A stretch of 64,000 nucleotides of DNA from an uncultured Bacteroidota bacterium (GCA_903906365.1 CAIVKC010000004.1:1-64000); one strand, 5' to 3'. Counted from the stretch's first letter, positions 11,501 through 20,382 are shown. The notes: generated by a model not told the origin, from the sequence alone. Translations and numbers: made by a program.

Positions 11501-14500
11501 ATCTATTAGCACCTGTACTGTCAAAAGCTATACTGGCATTAGGTACCAATAACGGATTGTCGGAGACGGCTGAAACAACCAGATTTCCGGGAGGCGTCTG
11601 GTCGTCTCCGATCGTAAAGGCAATGGCCTGCGAAGGGGTATTATAACAGGTCGTTTGATTATTGATATATGTAATGGTTGGCGGGGTATGGGGCTGGCTG
11701 ACCCCGATTTGTAAGGTAGCCGAGGAAGTTGCTCCACCAGGATAGGTGACCGTATATTGAATATTAGCTATCCCCAGAGAGATGGCTGATACCAGACCAT
11801 TGGCGTCAACGGAGGCTACAGCGGTATTGTCAATAGACCAACTGCCTCCCGGGGTAATGTCCGAAAAAGAGGAACCAGTGCCAAGCGGGATTATTGAGTT
11901 GCCCGTTATCGGCGCGACTGCCGGAACAGCATTTACAGTAACCAGGGCACTCACCATCGAGGTACATCCGTTTGAGTTGGTCAGCCTATAACTGATGTTT
12001 GCCGTGCCCACATTGGATGCGTATAATATTCCATTGGCATCAATGGTGGCAATGCCTATGTTATCACTGCTCCAGGTGCCGCCGGGAGATCCATCACTTA
12101 ATAAATTGGAGCCACCCGCATATAAGGTGGTATTGCCGGTTATGGGAGGGACCTCGGGAAGTGCAATCACTGTGAATTTTTTCCCAACACTTGCCTTGCA
12201 GCCAAAAGCATTTTGCACTGTATAGGAAATATAGGCCTGACCAGCACCTATTCCGACTACTCTGCTTCCAAGAATCTGGGCAACGGATGTATCGTCGCTG
12301 GCCCATATTACATTGGGTAACTGAACGCTAAATCTGGTGCCCGAGCCAACGCATTCATAATTTGCGCCAAATAATTGTGCGGTGGCGGGAAGGGGATTGA
12401 TGGTTAAGGCAAAACTGGCCGATGAATTCAGGCCTGCTGCATTGGTAACCGTGATGGTGATATTGGCGGTCCCGGACTGGTAGATCGAAGGGGTTATCGT
12501 GATTGTCCTATTGGAATCATTGCCATTGATCACAATGGCTGAATTGGATACCAGCAGGGTATTGTCTGAACCGGCTGTGACCTGCAGATTTGAAGCCGGC
12601 GTTAAAGCGTCCCCTATAATAAATGGCAGGGCATTGAGTGAAGTATTCTCGCAAATTTGCTGACCAACCAGTGTGGTAATAGTAGGTGCAGCAGGTGGTA
12701 CTTGCCCGTTGATTACAATTACCCCTAAGGTCGCGCTGGCGCTGGCTCCTCCGGGGAAGATCACGGTATAGGAAATATTGGCTGAGCCCAGTACTTTTCC
12801 AGAGACCACCCCATTGGCATCCACAGTGGCCACAGAGGCATTGTCACTGCTCCAGGTTCCCCCCGGAGTTGCATCACTAAGTGTAATGGCAGTTCCCACG
12901 GATACACTTGAATTTCCGGATATGGGCGAAATGGCCGGTACGGCATTTATCATTACCGGAGTGGAAACCGAAGCGGAGCAGGAACTGGCATTGGAAATGG
13001 TATAGGAGATGTTTGCCGTTCCCGGCGTGATACCGCTTACTGTTCCATTGACATCTACGGAAGCTACCTGGGTATTGTCACTGCTCCAAATCCCTCCCGC
13101 GCTGGCATTTGCCAGCAGGGACGTGGCGCCTGCATACAGGCTGGTATTTCCAGTGATCGGTAAAATAGCAGGGGGAAGAGGGTTAACGGTAACGTAGGTC
13201 CAATCACTGACATTACATCCATAAGGGTCCGGTGGATAGTCCACACTTATATTGGCATTACCCGGCGAAACTGCCGTAACGACACCCAGTTGATCGACGG
13301 TTGCTACGTTGAGGTTGTTGCTGACCCAAATATACCCCGGAACCAAAGGGGTGACAAGGGGATAACTCTGTCCGACGCAAACATTTGGTGGCGGAATTAC
13401 CAGGGTTGGGATCACCGTTGGATGTACGTTTAATGTAAAATGCGTGGAACTGCTCAGGCCCGCTTTGTCAGTGGCGGTAATGGTAATCAGGGCGGTTCCG
13501 GGCCCATATTGTTGAATGGAAAGGGCCCTGTTGGTTCCGGTTCCAAAAAAAATAATATTTCCCCCGTCAACCACATTTGAATTGTCTGAAGTGGCGCTGT
13601 AGGTGAGGCTGTCTGCCGGTGTCAGCGCATCGCTGGCGCTGAAGTATATGGCGCCCGGATTGGCCTGCAGACATCGGATTTGGTCTGCAATGGCAGATAT
13701 GAGCGGCGGGGCAGGCGCAGTATTTACCATCACCAATGCGGACACAGAGGCTGAGCAGGAACTGGTATTGGTAATGGTATAAAATACATTGGCTGAACCG
13801 GCGGTGACGGCTGTTAGCAAACCACTTGCATCCACAGCAGCCACAGAGACATTGTCGGTGCTCCATATTCCACCGGGACTCTCCTCACCCAACTGACTGG
13901 TACCTCCTGCATAGACCATGGTGTTGCCAGTGATGGGCGCAACAAAGGGCAGGGGGTTGATCGTTGCGATGACATGTGCGCTGACATTGCATCCGTTTAT
14001 ATCAGGGGGGTTATCGTAGCTGATGTTGGCATAACCTGCGGAAATGCCGGAAACCAGTCCCATTTGATCAACGGTGGCAACGGCGGCATTATCGCTGCTC
14101 CAGGTAAAACCGCTGATGGGCAGTCCATTCAGCGGAACTGTCTGACCCACGCAAATACCGGCTGGCTGAATTACCAGCACAGGTGTGCTGAGGGGATGAA
14201 TATTGACCGTAAAACTGGACATGCTGCTGATACCGGCCAGGTTGGTGACGGTAATGGTGATGTGCGCGGCACCGGATTGACCGGTTAGGAGAGCTAATAA
14301 CAGGGTTCTTTCGGAGCCACTGCCACCCAGCAGTATATTTGAAGCGGGCAGCAGGCCGGTATTATCTGATTGGACACTGATCTGCAGGTTGTCAGCGGGG
14401 GTTTCTGCATCAGAAACGGTAAATGACAGTGGTGCGATATTAGCCCCCTGACAGCTGCTGATGTCACTGATGGCCGATAGGGTAGGAGGCGTATGGACAT

Positions 14501-14981
14501 AGCTGCAGCTCAGGTTGAATACTCCGGATGTGTAGCTGCATGTACCACTTTGAGATAATAGCTGAATATAATAGCTGCCTGCAGGAAGATTATTTAAAGT
14601 AACCGGCTGGCCACTGGCAGCCATAGCGGTACCCACGATCGAGTTGTCGGAGGTTCTAATGATATTGGCGCTATAGCCGTTGCAATCATTGGCCGTGGCG
14701 GTAAGTGTAAGACTCCCATTATCACAAGTGGTATTGCTTGCGCTCACTGTGGTTGTATCTGTGATCGCCAGGTTGCATGGTGGATTGGGTATGGTTACCG
14801 TCACAGGCTGCAGGCATCCGGCCGGGATAGATTGGACGAAGAACGTATAGGTGCCCGCCGCCAGATTGTTTATCACGACATTTTCTCCCGAATTTCCAAA
14901 AACGGGGGGGGTGGACCTGGTCATTGATATAAAAACCACTGCAGGCATTGGTGCTAGCTGTAATGCTGACACTGCCATCAC
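8523..14981 (-). CDS. Giant Ig-like-repeat (Big2/SprB) surface protein with T9SS sorting tail, body of a frameshifted gene
   Basis: This frame carries roughly 2,130 authentic codons downstream of the C-run at 14904-14911; codons between there and the apparent start at 14981 are probably out of frame. Four cadherin/Ig-like modules of about 95 residues alternate with Big2-type domains in the first half, then come eight nearly uniform Big2 units of about 77 residues. I count 17 Big2-type cores of the form G-G-x-W-S-S-x-N-x-x-V-A-T-V. Near the C terminus are SprB-type repeats (PLTYSIDGTHYQATGSF), then a type A T9SS sorting domain starting VAPNPAVSQFNLDL and ending KGVYIIQVLHRKG with a basic tail. 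The family is exported by T9SS and anchored at the cell surface, typically as adhesins or gliding-associated proteins. The signal peptide is in the other frame (14722-15423). Confidence 0.85.
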   Translation of the reverse strand: MMAVSALQLAPMPAVVFISMTRSTPPVFGNSGENVVINNLAAGTYTFFVQSIPAGCLQPVTVTIPNPPCNLAITDTTTVSASNTTCDNGSLTLTATANDCNGYSANIIRTSDNSIVGTAMAASGQPVTLNNLPAGSYYIQLLSQSGTCSYTSGVFNLSCSYVHTPPTLSAISDISSCQGANIAPLSFTVSDAETPADNLQISVQSDNTGLLPASNILLGGSGSERTLLLALLTGQSGAAHITITVTNLAGISSMSSFTVNIHPLSTPVLVIQPAGICVGQTVPLNGLPISGFTWSSDNAAVATVDQMGLVSGISAGYANISYDNPPDINGCNVSAHVIATINPLPFVAPITGNTMVYAGGTSQLGEESPGGIWSTDNVSVAAVDASGLLTAVTAGSANVFYTITNTSSCSASVSALVMVNTAPAPPLISAIADQIRCLQANPGAIYFSASDALTPADSLTYSATSDNSNVVDGGNIIFFGTGTNRALSIQQYGPGTALITITATDKAGLSSSTHFTLNVHPTVIPTLVIPPPNVCVGQSYPLVTPLVPGYIWVSNNLNVATVDQLGVVTAVSPGNANISVDYPPDPYGCNVSDWTYVTVNPLPPAILPITGNTSLYAGATSLLANASAGGIWSSDNTQVASVDVNGTVSGITPGTANISYTISNASSCSASVSTPVMINAVPAISPISGNSSVSVGTAITLSDATPGGTWSSDNASVATVDANGVVSGKVLGSANISYTVIFPGGASASATLGVIVINGQVPPAAPTITTLVGQQICENTSLNALPFIIGDALTPASNLQVTAGSDNTLLVSNSAIVINGNDSNRTITITPSIYQSGTANITITVTNAAGLNSSASFALTINPLPATAQLFGANYECVGSGTRFSVQLPNVIWASDDTSVAQILGSRVVGIGAGQAYISYTVQNAFGCKASVGKKFTVIALPEVPPITGNTTLYAGGSNLLSDGSPGGTWSSDNIGIATIDANGILYASNVGTANISYRLTNSNGCTSMVSALVTVNAVPAVAPITGNSIIPLGTGSSFSDITPGGSWSIDNTAVASVDANGLVSAISLGIANIQYTVTYPGGATSSATLQIGVSQPHTPPTITYINNQTTCYNTPSQAIAFTIGDDQTPPGNLVVSAVSDNPLLVPNASIAFDSTGANRFISITPYPGQSGSANITITVVNSAGLSSSTTFSFTVFPSIHSTIGGIRNICAGQTSAFFGSNPFGIWSSDNTGVASVDANGVVTGLSSGSANIIYTLTDLNACRVTDSALVTINSAPVVAPITGNNQFCIGSVITLTESTAGGVWSSSNSQVATVSSSGVVSILNAGTATVYYTVTNSSGCSTPAGITFSTTTLSVAPIAGSSTLCKGSLVTLADPTPGGLWTSSNAAVASINAAGQLTGLTLGTATISYTLSNGNGCTAVATLVVTVNAPPAVAAITGTTTFCQGKTSTLKDATTGGVWSSDNTAIATVSATGVVSGIAAGTAVINYTITNSSGCNATASKGITINALPVLAPILGASAVCVGSAQTLTDATAGGTWSSSNAAVATVSSAGVVNIIKTGAATISYSLTNSTGCSASASLTLTATSVTAAAITGTTTVCAGKTTALKDATAGGIWASSNPAIATVGTTGVVTGISAGTATITYSVTSASGCSAVASTSVTVNPTPVVAAISGSANVCTGSQVTLTDVTPGGVWSSSTATVATVSATGVVNVIKAGTATITYILTNTSGCIASTSLILTAKTVTAAAITGTTTLCAGATTTLKDATAGGLWSSSNTAVATVGVTGVVTGVSAGNATITYTVVSGVCAASASALVTVNALPTVAPVTGNNLVIAGNTITFSDLTTGGIWSSSKTATATVTAAGVVKGVAAGTATISYKVTSASGCSVTANQPLTVYGALTVSLAASKITCNAGSSTLSATTTGGSGSLQYVFNGNAPQSTNTLSVKAGAQTAVVTDLIDGQSVTKTLTITQPTALIWTLVSSVNASGGLSNGSISVTGSGGTAPLTYSIDGTHYQATGSFTALAAGSYMVYLRDANGCQTGITLNISTVVAAVTIPISDSVKLDNTDSALQSDKEDLSALVAPNPAVSQFNLDLKSSVKQNVEILVTDILGHTVYQNRGEATRQYQFGQGFAKGVYIIQVLHRKGIKVIKVIKQ
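9300..11150 (-). repeat. Array of about eight homogeneous Big2-type units (231-237 bp)
   Basis: The C-terminal half of the Ig-like region repeats A-x-x-G-x-x-x-x-C, then G-G-x-W-S-S-[SD]-N, V-A-T-V, G-T-A-T-I-x-Y and a closing S-G-C at about 77-residue intervals. These units resemble each other more than the N-terminal ones, suggesting recent duplication. Boundaries are approximate. Confidence 0.8.
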
Positions 14982-15423
14982 TGCACCCGGTTTTTGATAC
15001 CGGGGAAACGGCGCTCACCAGGGCCGATAAATTACAGACAGGTACATTCTGAGGAATGACAACTGTTTGGGTGGTGGTTATATCGGAGGTGCTGGTCTGT
15101 ACGCAGTCTCCCCCGCCACTGGAAGTAGGAACAAATGTATAGTGGTAACAGGTAGAATGAAAAGTAATGGTTATGGTTTGAGCCTGAAATGCCTGAATAC
15201 CTCCACCACCAATGATTGCCGCATCCCCCGTAGCTGTCATATCAAAAGTTTGAAAATCCCCGCCTAATGCAACCAGGTATGGTTGGTTAAAACACTGTGG
15301 ATATAGTTGAATCGCAGCTGTACCAGTATTGGGAGTACAAACATCACTGCATTGGGATATGGCTTTGTTTGCCATACATAAAATGGCGAAGGCGGCCAGG
15401 AAATTTTTAATAAATTGTTTCAT
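14722..15423 (-). CDS. N-terminal signal-peptide portion of the giant Ig-repeat protein
   Basis: The reading frame opens with a clear Sec signal peptide (MKQFIKNFLAAFAILCM, cleavage after KAISQ). About 171 residues are authentic, up to the run of eight C on the coding strand at 14904-14911. After that the frame reads low-complexity nonsense (HPPRFWKFGRKCRDK). Removing one C joins GFYINDQVHPP to VFGNSGENVVINNLAAGTY of the main body. The intended product would therefore run from 15423 to 8523, about 2,300 residues. As written it would be a short secreted fragment without the T9SS tail. Confidence 0.75.
   Translation of the reverse strand: MKQFIKNFLAAFAILCMANKAISQCSDVCTPNTGTAAIQLYPQCFNQPYLVALGGDFQTFDMTATGDAAIIGGGGIQAFQAQTITITFHSTCYHYTFVPTSSGGGDCVQTSTSDITTTQTVVIPQNVPVCNLSALVSAVSPVSKTGCSDGSVSITASTNACSGFYINDQVHPPRFWKFGRKCRDKQSGGGHLYVLRPIYPGRMPAACDGNHTQSTMQPGDHRYNHSERKQYHL
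14904..14911 (-). repeat. Poly-C (8) tract at the frameshift
   Basis: The plus strand shows eight G in a row, so the coding strand has eight C. Seven C would give a single continuous frame. Such tracts are both a common sequencing-error site and a classic slipped-strand switch in surface-protein genes. Confidence 0.85.
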
Positions 15424-15761
15424 AGAATGGTATTAAATAAGGTTTAAGTAAGCGTGAATGGCCATTGCCCATTTGGGAGAATAGCGCAATGGCTAGGTGT
15501 AATGAGTCTATTTTTTCAGATGGTCTATTGATGAAATGGCGGTTCATTCAAAATGAGATTTGGAATACTTATAAAAAAAGTATTTCAGCATCATTTTGTC
15601 GTTTGTGGAGGAGGCTGTGCGCTAAAACGGGTATTAAAAATTAGTAGCCGGAAATAACCAATCGCAGTAAATCAGAAGGTATTGATTGAATCCTATAATC
15701 TGACAAATATGTAATTTAAAGTGTTAACCGGCAATACAAACTAATGGGTAGTTTTCTTGGA
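15424..15761. other. Upstream region of the giant Ig-repeat gene
   Basis: No gene is visible in this AT-rich stretch of about 340 bp. It must hold the promoter for the minus-strand gene starting at 15423 and the 3' end of the kelch lipoprotein transcript. No consensus promoter pair was convincing. A short inverted repeat, GCCATTGC...GCAATGGC, lies near 15461-15492. Confidence 0.5.
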
Positions 15762-17684
15762 TTATTTTGCGACAAAGATTATATAGAACTCTGAAGAAAG
15801 CGAACTGACTGTAAATTCTGCTACCAGTGATTCACCATTGGACCCGTAGTAATGCCATTTTGGTTTTAGGTAGGTATACCTTTTTTTATCTGGCAGGTTG
15901 TTGGATGGATCTGTATCGGGATGTTCGTCGTTATATTGTAAAAGTGCCAAATCAGTAAGGCTGTTTGTGGATCTGTCTTTTCTTATGTAATCCCTCAAAG
16001 CCGAGGCGATTTCATTTTTAGTGAAAAACAGACGCAGGCTAACAGGTCTGGAAGGTTGTTTGTCTGTCTTAATTGAAAATATGCGGGGTAAAAATGACCG
16101 GCTTTGGCCATTTTCATCCTTTAATATGCGGACACCTGCGCTGCTTTCCAAACGGCTGCTATAACTCAGGTAACCGAGCTGCTCATTGCTTTTTAGTTCC
16201 ATTCCCGCAAAACAATCTGATTCATCGCATTCCTGGAACAGCTCCCAAAACCCATTGTAGCGCATGGGATGGCTATGCGGCTCTTCATAAATGCCTTCGG
16301 TCGCCCTTACCGAGTAATAGTATTCAAAGTCATTCCAATTATCCAGGTAGTTCCCATTATGGCCCGTTCCCATATATACCTTACCATTGGCATTCTGGCT
16401 GATGGACCGGTAAATTCCTCTGTTGACGATGGGGTAATTTTCAGTAGCAGTCCATTGGTTGGTATTGGCATTGAACACATAAAAATCCTTGAAAACGATT
16501 TCCCCGCCTTCCGCCGTTCCGGACCCTGCTATAAACAGGTTGGAATCAATGGCGCAGCCGCTGGCGAAATAACGGGGGTGGCCCGGTAAGTCCCCGATTT
16601 TTTTCCAACTATCGGTGGATGGATTGTATTGGTAAACAAATTTTTTGTTGTTTGAAGCACTGTCTCCGGCAATAACATACCCACTGCTGGCCAGGCCAAT
16701 ACCTGTTGCTGAAGAAACAGGGCCACCGGCAAAATCGGCAATTCTCTTCCATTTTTGTTTTGCGCCGGGGTTGAATTCGTACATATCTGCCCTGTAATCC
16801 TGGGCGTAGCCAAGTCCAATAAAAGCCTTCTTACCGGCTACAAACACCGTCGCATTTGTTCTGGGGGCTCCGGGAAAATCTTCCATTCTGGACCAGGAAT
16901 TTGTCATGGAATTATATTGGTAAAAATCCTTGACAAACCGCCCGGAACTTAGTTTGTAGTCCTTTCCCAGGCTCCAGTAACCGTAGCCATTGAGGCTAAA
17001 GCCTACGCCCTCCATTTTTTTATCTCCCGGAAATTCCTGCAGGCAGGTCCAGCAATCGAATTGCTCACTATAACACCAGAAATCAGCGGTCTTTAAATCC
17101 TTTTGCTCTCCGCCTCCCATATAAATAAATTTTCCGATCCCAAAGCTCATCGCTCCGGCCCTCGCCCCGAATGGTACGGGTTCTTTTGTAACCCATCTTT
17201 TTTTGACCGGAAAATTCAGCAGGGGCGAAATGGCTTCTGACAAGTCAGACCTGACTGGAATGGATAAGCTGGTAGCCATATAATTCATCCATTGTGCTGC
17301 TTCTTTTCCCGAAAGGGGGTTGTTGGATGAAACCATTCTGCTGAGGTGACTTATTGTACTGTCTACCTCGGACTTTTCCAGTAGAAACCGGAAGTTTTTT
17401 GTCTTTAACTTGGTTATAATCAGGGACGCAACGGCATCTGCTGACGCTTTTGTGGAAAATGCATGCCAGCCTTGCCAGGTGGGAATAATGGGTTGATGGA
17501 TATATACTTTGCCGTTTTTAAATATATCAAACCCAAACCCTTTGCCTACCGGATAAATGACCGAATTAAAAATGGCCGGGGCCACCTGGCTGACTTGCCG
17601 GGAAATTGGCTTGGTCTCAGGCACGTTTTGATGCCTGCAGGAAAAGAAAAGGCCACATAAAAATAGTGATGCTATTGTTTTCAT
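15762..17684 (-). CDS. Kelch-repeat beta-propeller lipoprotein
   Basis: The 640-residue protein starts with a lipoprotein signal, MKTIASLFLCGLFFSC, placing the lipidated Cys at residue 16. Residues ~185-430 contain kelch-type blades: FIYMGGGEQ, YQYNSMTNSWSRMEDFPG, KAFIGLGYAQDY, YEFNPGAKQKWKRIADF, YVIAGDS, YQYNPSTDSWKKIGDLPG, FIAGSGTAEGG. These show the usual W-x-x-[ILM]-x-[DE]-[LF]-P-G turn between strands. The C-terminal ~170 residues are not recognised. Kelch propellers usually bind proteins or glycans; here the partner is unknown. It is divergent from the histidine kinase gene at 17810, with a small inverted repeat between them. Confidence 0.75.
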   Translation of the reverse strand: MKTIASLFLCGLFFSCRHQNVPETKPISRQVSQVAPAIFNSVIYPVGKGFGFDIFKNGKVYIHQPIIPTWQGWHAFSTKASADAVASLIITKLKTKNFRFLLEKSEVDSTISHLSRMVSSNNPLSGKEAAQWMNYMATSLSIPVRSDLSEAISPLLNFPVKKRWVTKEPVPFGARAGAMSFGIGKFIYMGGGEQKDLKTADFWCYSEQFDCWTCLQEFPGDKKMEGVGFSLNGYGYWSLGKDYKLSSGRFVKDFYQYNSMTNSWSRMEDFPGAPRTNATVFVAGKKAFIGLGYAQDYRADMYEFNPGAKQKWKRIADFAGGPVSSATGIGLASSGYVIAGDSASNNKKFVYQYNPSTDSWKKIGDLPGHPRYFASGCAIDSNLFIAGSGTAEGGEIVFKDFYVFNANTNQWTATENYPIVNRGIYRSISQNANGKVYMGTGHNGNYLDNWNDFEYYYSVRATEGIYEEPHSHPMRYNGFWELFQECDESDCFAGMELKSNEQLGYLSYSSRLESSAGVRILKDENGQSRSFLPRIFSIKTDKQPSRPVSLRLFFTKNEIASALRDYIRKDRSTNSLTDLALLQYNDEHPDTDPSNNLPDKKRYTYLKPKWHYYGSNGESLVAEFTVSSLSSEFYIIFVAK

Positions 17685-17747
17685 GATCCCATTTGTAAAG
17701 ACATTCCGGGTAGATTTTGAAGATATGCATTTACTTCGAGATTCATA

Positions 17748-17765
17748 ATACCATATACTTGGTAT
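17748..17765. promoter_or_regulatory. 6-6-6 inverted repeat between divergent genes
   Basis: ATACCA-TATACT-TGGTAT lies in the intergenic space between the kelch lipoprotein (minus) and the histidine kinase (plus). Its position suits an operator for the neighbouring LuxR-type regulator, but short AT-rich dyads arise by chance. Confidence 0.3.
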
Positions 17766-17809
17766 ATAATTGTAAAATAGCTTATAATATATTTTATTAT
17801 TTTTACTTT

Positions 17810-19687
17810 ATGCGACTTTGGTTTCTTGTTATTTTCCTGGCTATGATGGGCCGAGTGCATGCAGGAAACGATGCCGATTCGGGTTTTGTTCAACTTAATG
17901 GTGCGGAAAAGTATGATATAATTAAACAGCTGCATACCTATACAGAAAGCAGGGCCCCCATTTCTGCGCAATTGGCCTACCGGTATTTTATAGCCGGAAA
18001 ATTCTCTGAAGTACCAAATACCCACAATGATAATATCAATGACGGCCTGGTCAATAAAAATAGCTGGTTGGCCCTGCAATTGGTGAACCAGGATGCCGCG
18101 GAGGCATCCGTTTTGTTTGAATTTATTTTATCGGGAGCCAACAGCATCGAATGCTACCTGATAAATGACGACCAAATGACTGTCCCCCTTGTCAAATCCA
18201 GTTTCTCCAGGAATAGGACCGGTGGTGGCTTTCTGGCTCTTTCTGAAACCTATACCCTTAACCTGAAATCCGGTGAAAAGACCTGTCTGCTGATTCACGT
18301 GATCAACCGGGGTCAGTTATTGTATATACCCACCCAGATGTTTGATCTTGCCTATTTTAAGAAATATAACAGCAGCCGGCAGAATTATTTCGGCATTTTT
18401 GAAGGTATCTTCCTATTCATAATCCTGTTTAATCTGCTCATTTATTGTACCACATTTGACCGGATTTATCTCTTGTATTTGTTGTATGCATGCTTCATCA
18501 GCATTTTTGCACTCAATGAAGTCGGCACGGTTGCTTATGGCATTTCCATTTTTCCGGTACTCAATCTTTTTTCCGGGCAGAGCTACCTCTATATTGGTTT
18601 TGCCATGTGGCTCCTGCTGATGATTCAATTCCTAAATGAAGGGAAAAGGAACCGGTTGTTCTACCGGGTTACCCTGATTTTTGTAGGACTGAATCTGATT
18701 TTTGCTTTCCTGCCTTCCCTGATAACCCTGACCGGCTTCATCCCCCAGGCCCCCTACCAGCATGTTTACCAGTCGGCGGGTACCCTGCTGTTCGTCACGA
18801 GCCTTTGTTTTATCATCATATCCAACACCATTCGGCTGGTGAAAGGAAACAGGCTGGCACTCTTTTATGCGTTGGCTAATATACCCGTAATTCTGGGTGT
18901 GATTTTACAATATAGCAATCTCTATGAAATCACGCATATCAGTTTCGGATGGTCAAACCCCATAGCCATGGGATTGAGCATAGAGACTTTCCTGATCTCA
19001 TTTGGGTTTGCCTACCGCTATAACCTGATAGGTCAGGAAAAGCAACAGCTGCTGATGCATGTCGGTCAGCAGCAAAAGGAACTGATCAGCCAGATTTTTC
19101 GGACCCAGGAATCTGAAAAAAAACGCATCGCAGAAGACCTCCACGATGAGCTGGGCGGTAACCTGGCAGCTATGAGGATGACCATACAGAGTATTGGCCT
19201 GGACGGGGATAGGGCAAAATTATTGACAATGCTCATTGATAAAGCCTCTGTAAGCGCCCATAACATTGCGCACAACCTGATGCCGCCGGAATTTGAAAAA
19301 ACCAGTCTTGCTCAACTGCTCCACCAGTATTACAAACGACTGAATGCAGAAGGGGGTATCCGTTTTGATTTCCATTGTTCGGGAGGAGGAGGAAAATTTA
19401 TAAAGCTAGTTGAATTGATGATTTATAGAATTATTATGGAACTGACAAATAATATTATAAAGCATTCCAGGGCGACAGAGGCAACTGTTCAGTTGGTTTA
19501 TCATGAGAGCCATTTGTCCCTTATTGCAGAAGATAACGGGATCGGATTTACCCCTGGTCAGGCTGACGGGTTAGGCCTTAAAAATATCAACACCAGAATC
19601 ACCTATCTGCAGGGCACCTACCATATAGATTCCGATCCTCATGGCACAACCGTTTCAATACAGATTCCTTATAAAGAACATGCATGA
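17810..19687 (+). CDS. 7TM-DISM sensor histidine kinase (HisKA_3 type)
   Basis: The start at 17810 is chosen because it gives a clean signal peptide (MRLWFLVIFLAMMGRVHAG); the longer frame from 17717 adds an unlikely leader. Residues ~30-165 form an extracytoplasmic 7TMR-DISMED2-like sensor domain. Residues ~180-390 carry seven hydrophobic segments (for example GIFLFIILFNLLIYC, YLLYLLYACFISIFAL). A HisKA_3 dimerisation domain has the phosphoacceptor His in EDLHDELGGN, and a HATPase ends the protein (N box MELTNNIIKHS, G boxes EDNGIGF and GLGLKNI). The product is a membrane kinase that phosphorylates the regulator encoded immediately downstream. The stop overlaps the next start by 4 bp. Confidence 0.88.
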   Translation: MRLWFLVIFLAMMGRVHAGNDADSGFVQLNGAEKYDIIKQLHTYTESRAPISAQLAYRYFIAGKFSEVPNTHNDNINDGLVNKNSWLALQLVNQDAAEASVLFEFILSGANSIECYLINDDQMTVPLVKSSFSRNRTGGGFLALSETYTLNLKSGEKTCLLIHVINRGQLLYIPTQMFDLAYFKKYNSSRQNYFGIFEGIFLFIILFNLLIYCTTFDRIYLLYLLYACFISIFALNEVGTVAYGISIFPVLNLFSGQSYLYIGFAMWLLLMIQFLNEGKRNRLFYRVTLIFVGLNLIFAFLPSLITLTGFIPQAPYQHVYQSAGTLLFVTSLCFIIISNTIRLVKGNRLALFYALANIPVILGVILQYSNLYEITHISFGWSNPIAMGLSIETFLISFGFAYRYNLIGQEKQQLLMHVGQQQKELISQIFRTQESEKKRIAEDLHDELGGNLAAMRMTIQSIGLDGDRAKLLTMLIDKASVSAHNIAHNLMPPEFEKTSLAQLLHQYYKRLNAEGGIRFDFHCSGGGGKFIKLVELMIYRIIMELTNNIIKHSRATEATVQLVYHESHLSLIAEDNGIGFTPGQADGLGLKNINTRITYLQGTYHIDSDPHGTTVSIQIPYKEHA

Positions 19688-20313
19688 ATAGTATAAAGAT
19701 AATTATTGCCGATGATCATTCCCTGGTAGTAAAGGGCCTTCAGTTGCTGTTGCAGCAAGTTGACTGGATTGAAGTCATTGATATAGCCGGCGATGGCATG
19801 GAATTGCTGGATATACTGGGTAAAAAAACCCCTGACCTGGTACTACTGGATATCAATATGCCGGGCTTAAACGGCCTTGAAACAGCCAGGCATATTCGGC
19901 AGCGGTATGCCTCCATAAAACTGCTGATACTTTCGACCTATAATGAGGAGCATTTGATTGAAAAGGCTAAGCAATTGGGTGTAAACGGGTATCTACTAAA
20001 AAACTGTGAACGCGAGGACCTGTTGCAATCCATAAGGCTGGTTATGAACGGCCAGACTACGTTCCCATATCGTTTTCAAAAGGAACCAGTTGCGCTGGGA
20101 ATGGAAGAAAACGGTATAAAACAATACAATCTCACCAAACGGGAGACGGAAATTATTCAGTTCCTAAAAAATGGGTTTACCAACCAGCAGATTTCCGCAA
20201 CCCTTTATTTAAGCATATACACTGTAGAAACCCACCGAAAAAATATCATGCAAAAGCTGGGTCTTAAAAAGCCCATAGCCCTGATGAGATTTATTATTGA
20301 AAATAAAATTTAA
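19684..20313 (+). CDS. NarL/FixJ-type response regulator
   Basis: The 209-residue protein has an N-terminal receiver domain with acidic pair D10-D11 (IIADDHS), phosphoacceptor D56 (LVLLDINMPG) and the conserved Lys in YLLKNCE. A C-terminal LuxR-type helix-turn-helix follows (LTKRETEIIQFL, then TVETHRKNIMQKLGL). Its ATG overlaps the kinase stop codon by four bases (ATGA), so the two are translationally coupled and form a pair. Targets are unknown; the adjacent kelch lipoprotein and giant surface genes are plausible candidates. Confidence 0.9.
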   Translation: MNSIKIIIADDHSLVVKGLQLLLQQVDWIEVIDIAGDGMELLDILGKKTPDLVLLDINMPGLNGLETARHIRQRYASIKLLILSTYNEEHLIEKAKQLGVNGYLLKNCEREDLLQSIRLVMNGQTTFPYRFQKEPVALGMEENGIKQYNLTKRETEIIQFLKNGFTNQQISATLYLSIYTVETHRKNIMQKLGLKKPIALMRFIIENKI

Positions 20314-20382
20314 TAAAATTAATTCCCGGCACGTATTGATTGGGCGCAGGAACCCGCTGGGTATATTAATGTTCGATTTTAT

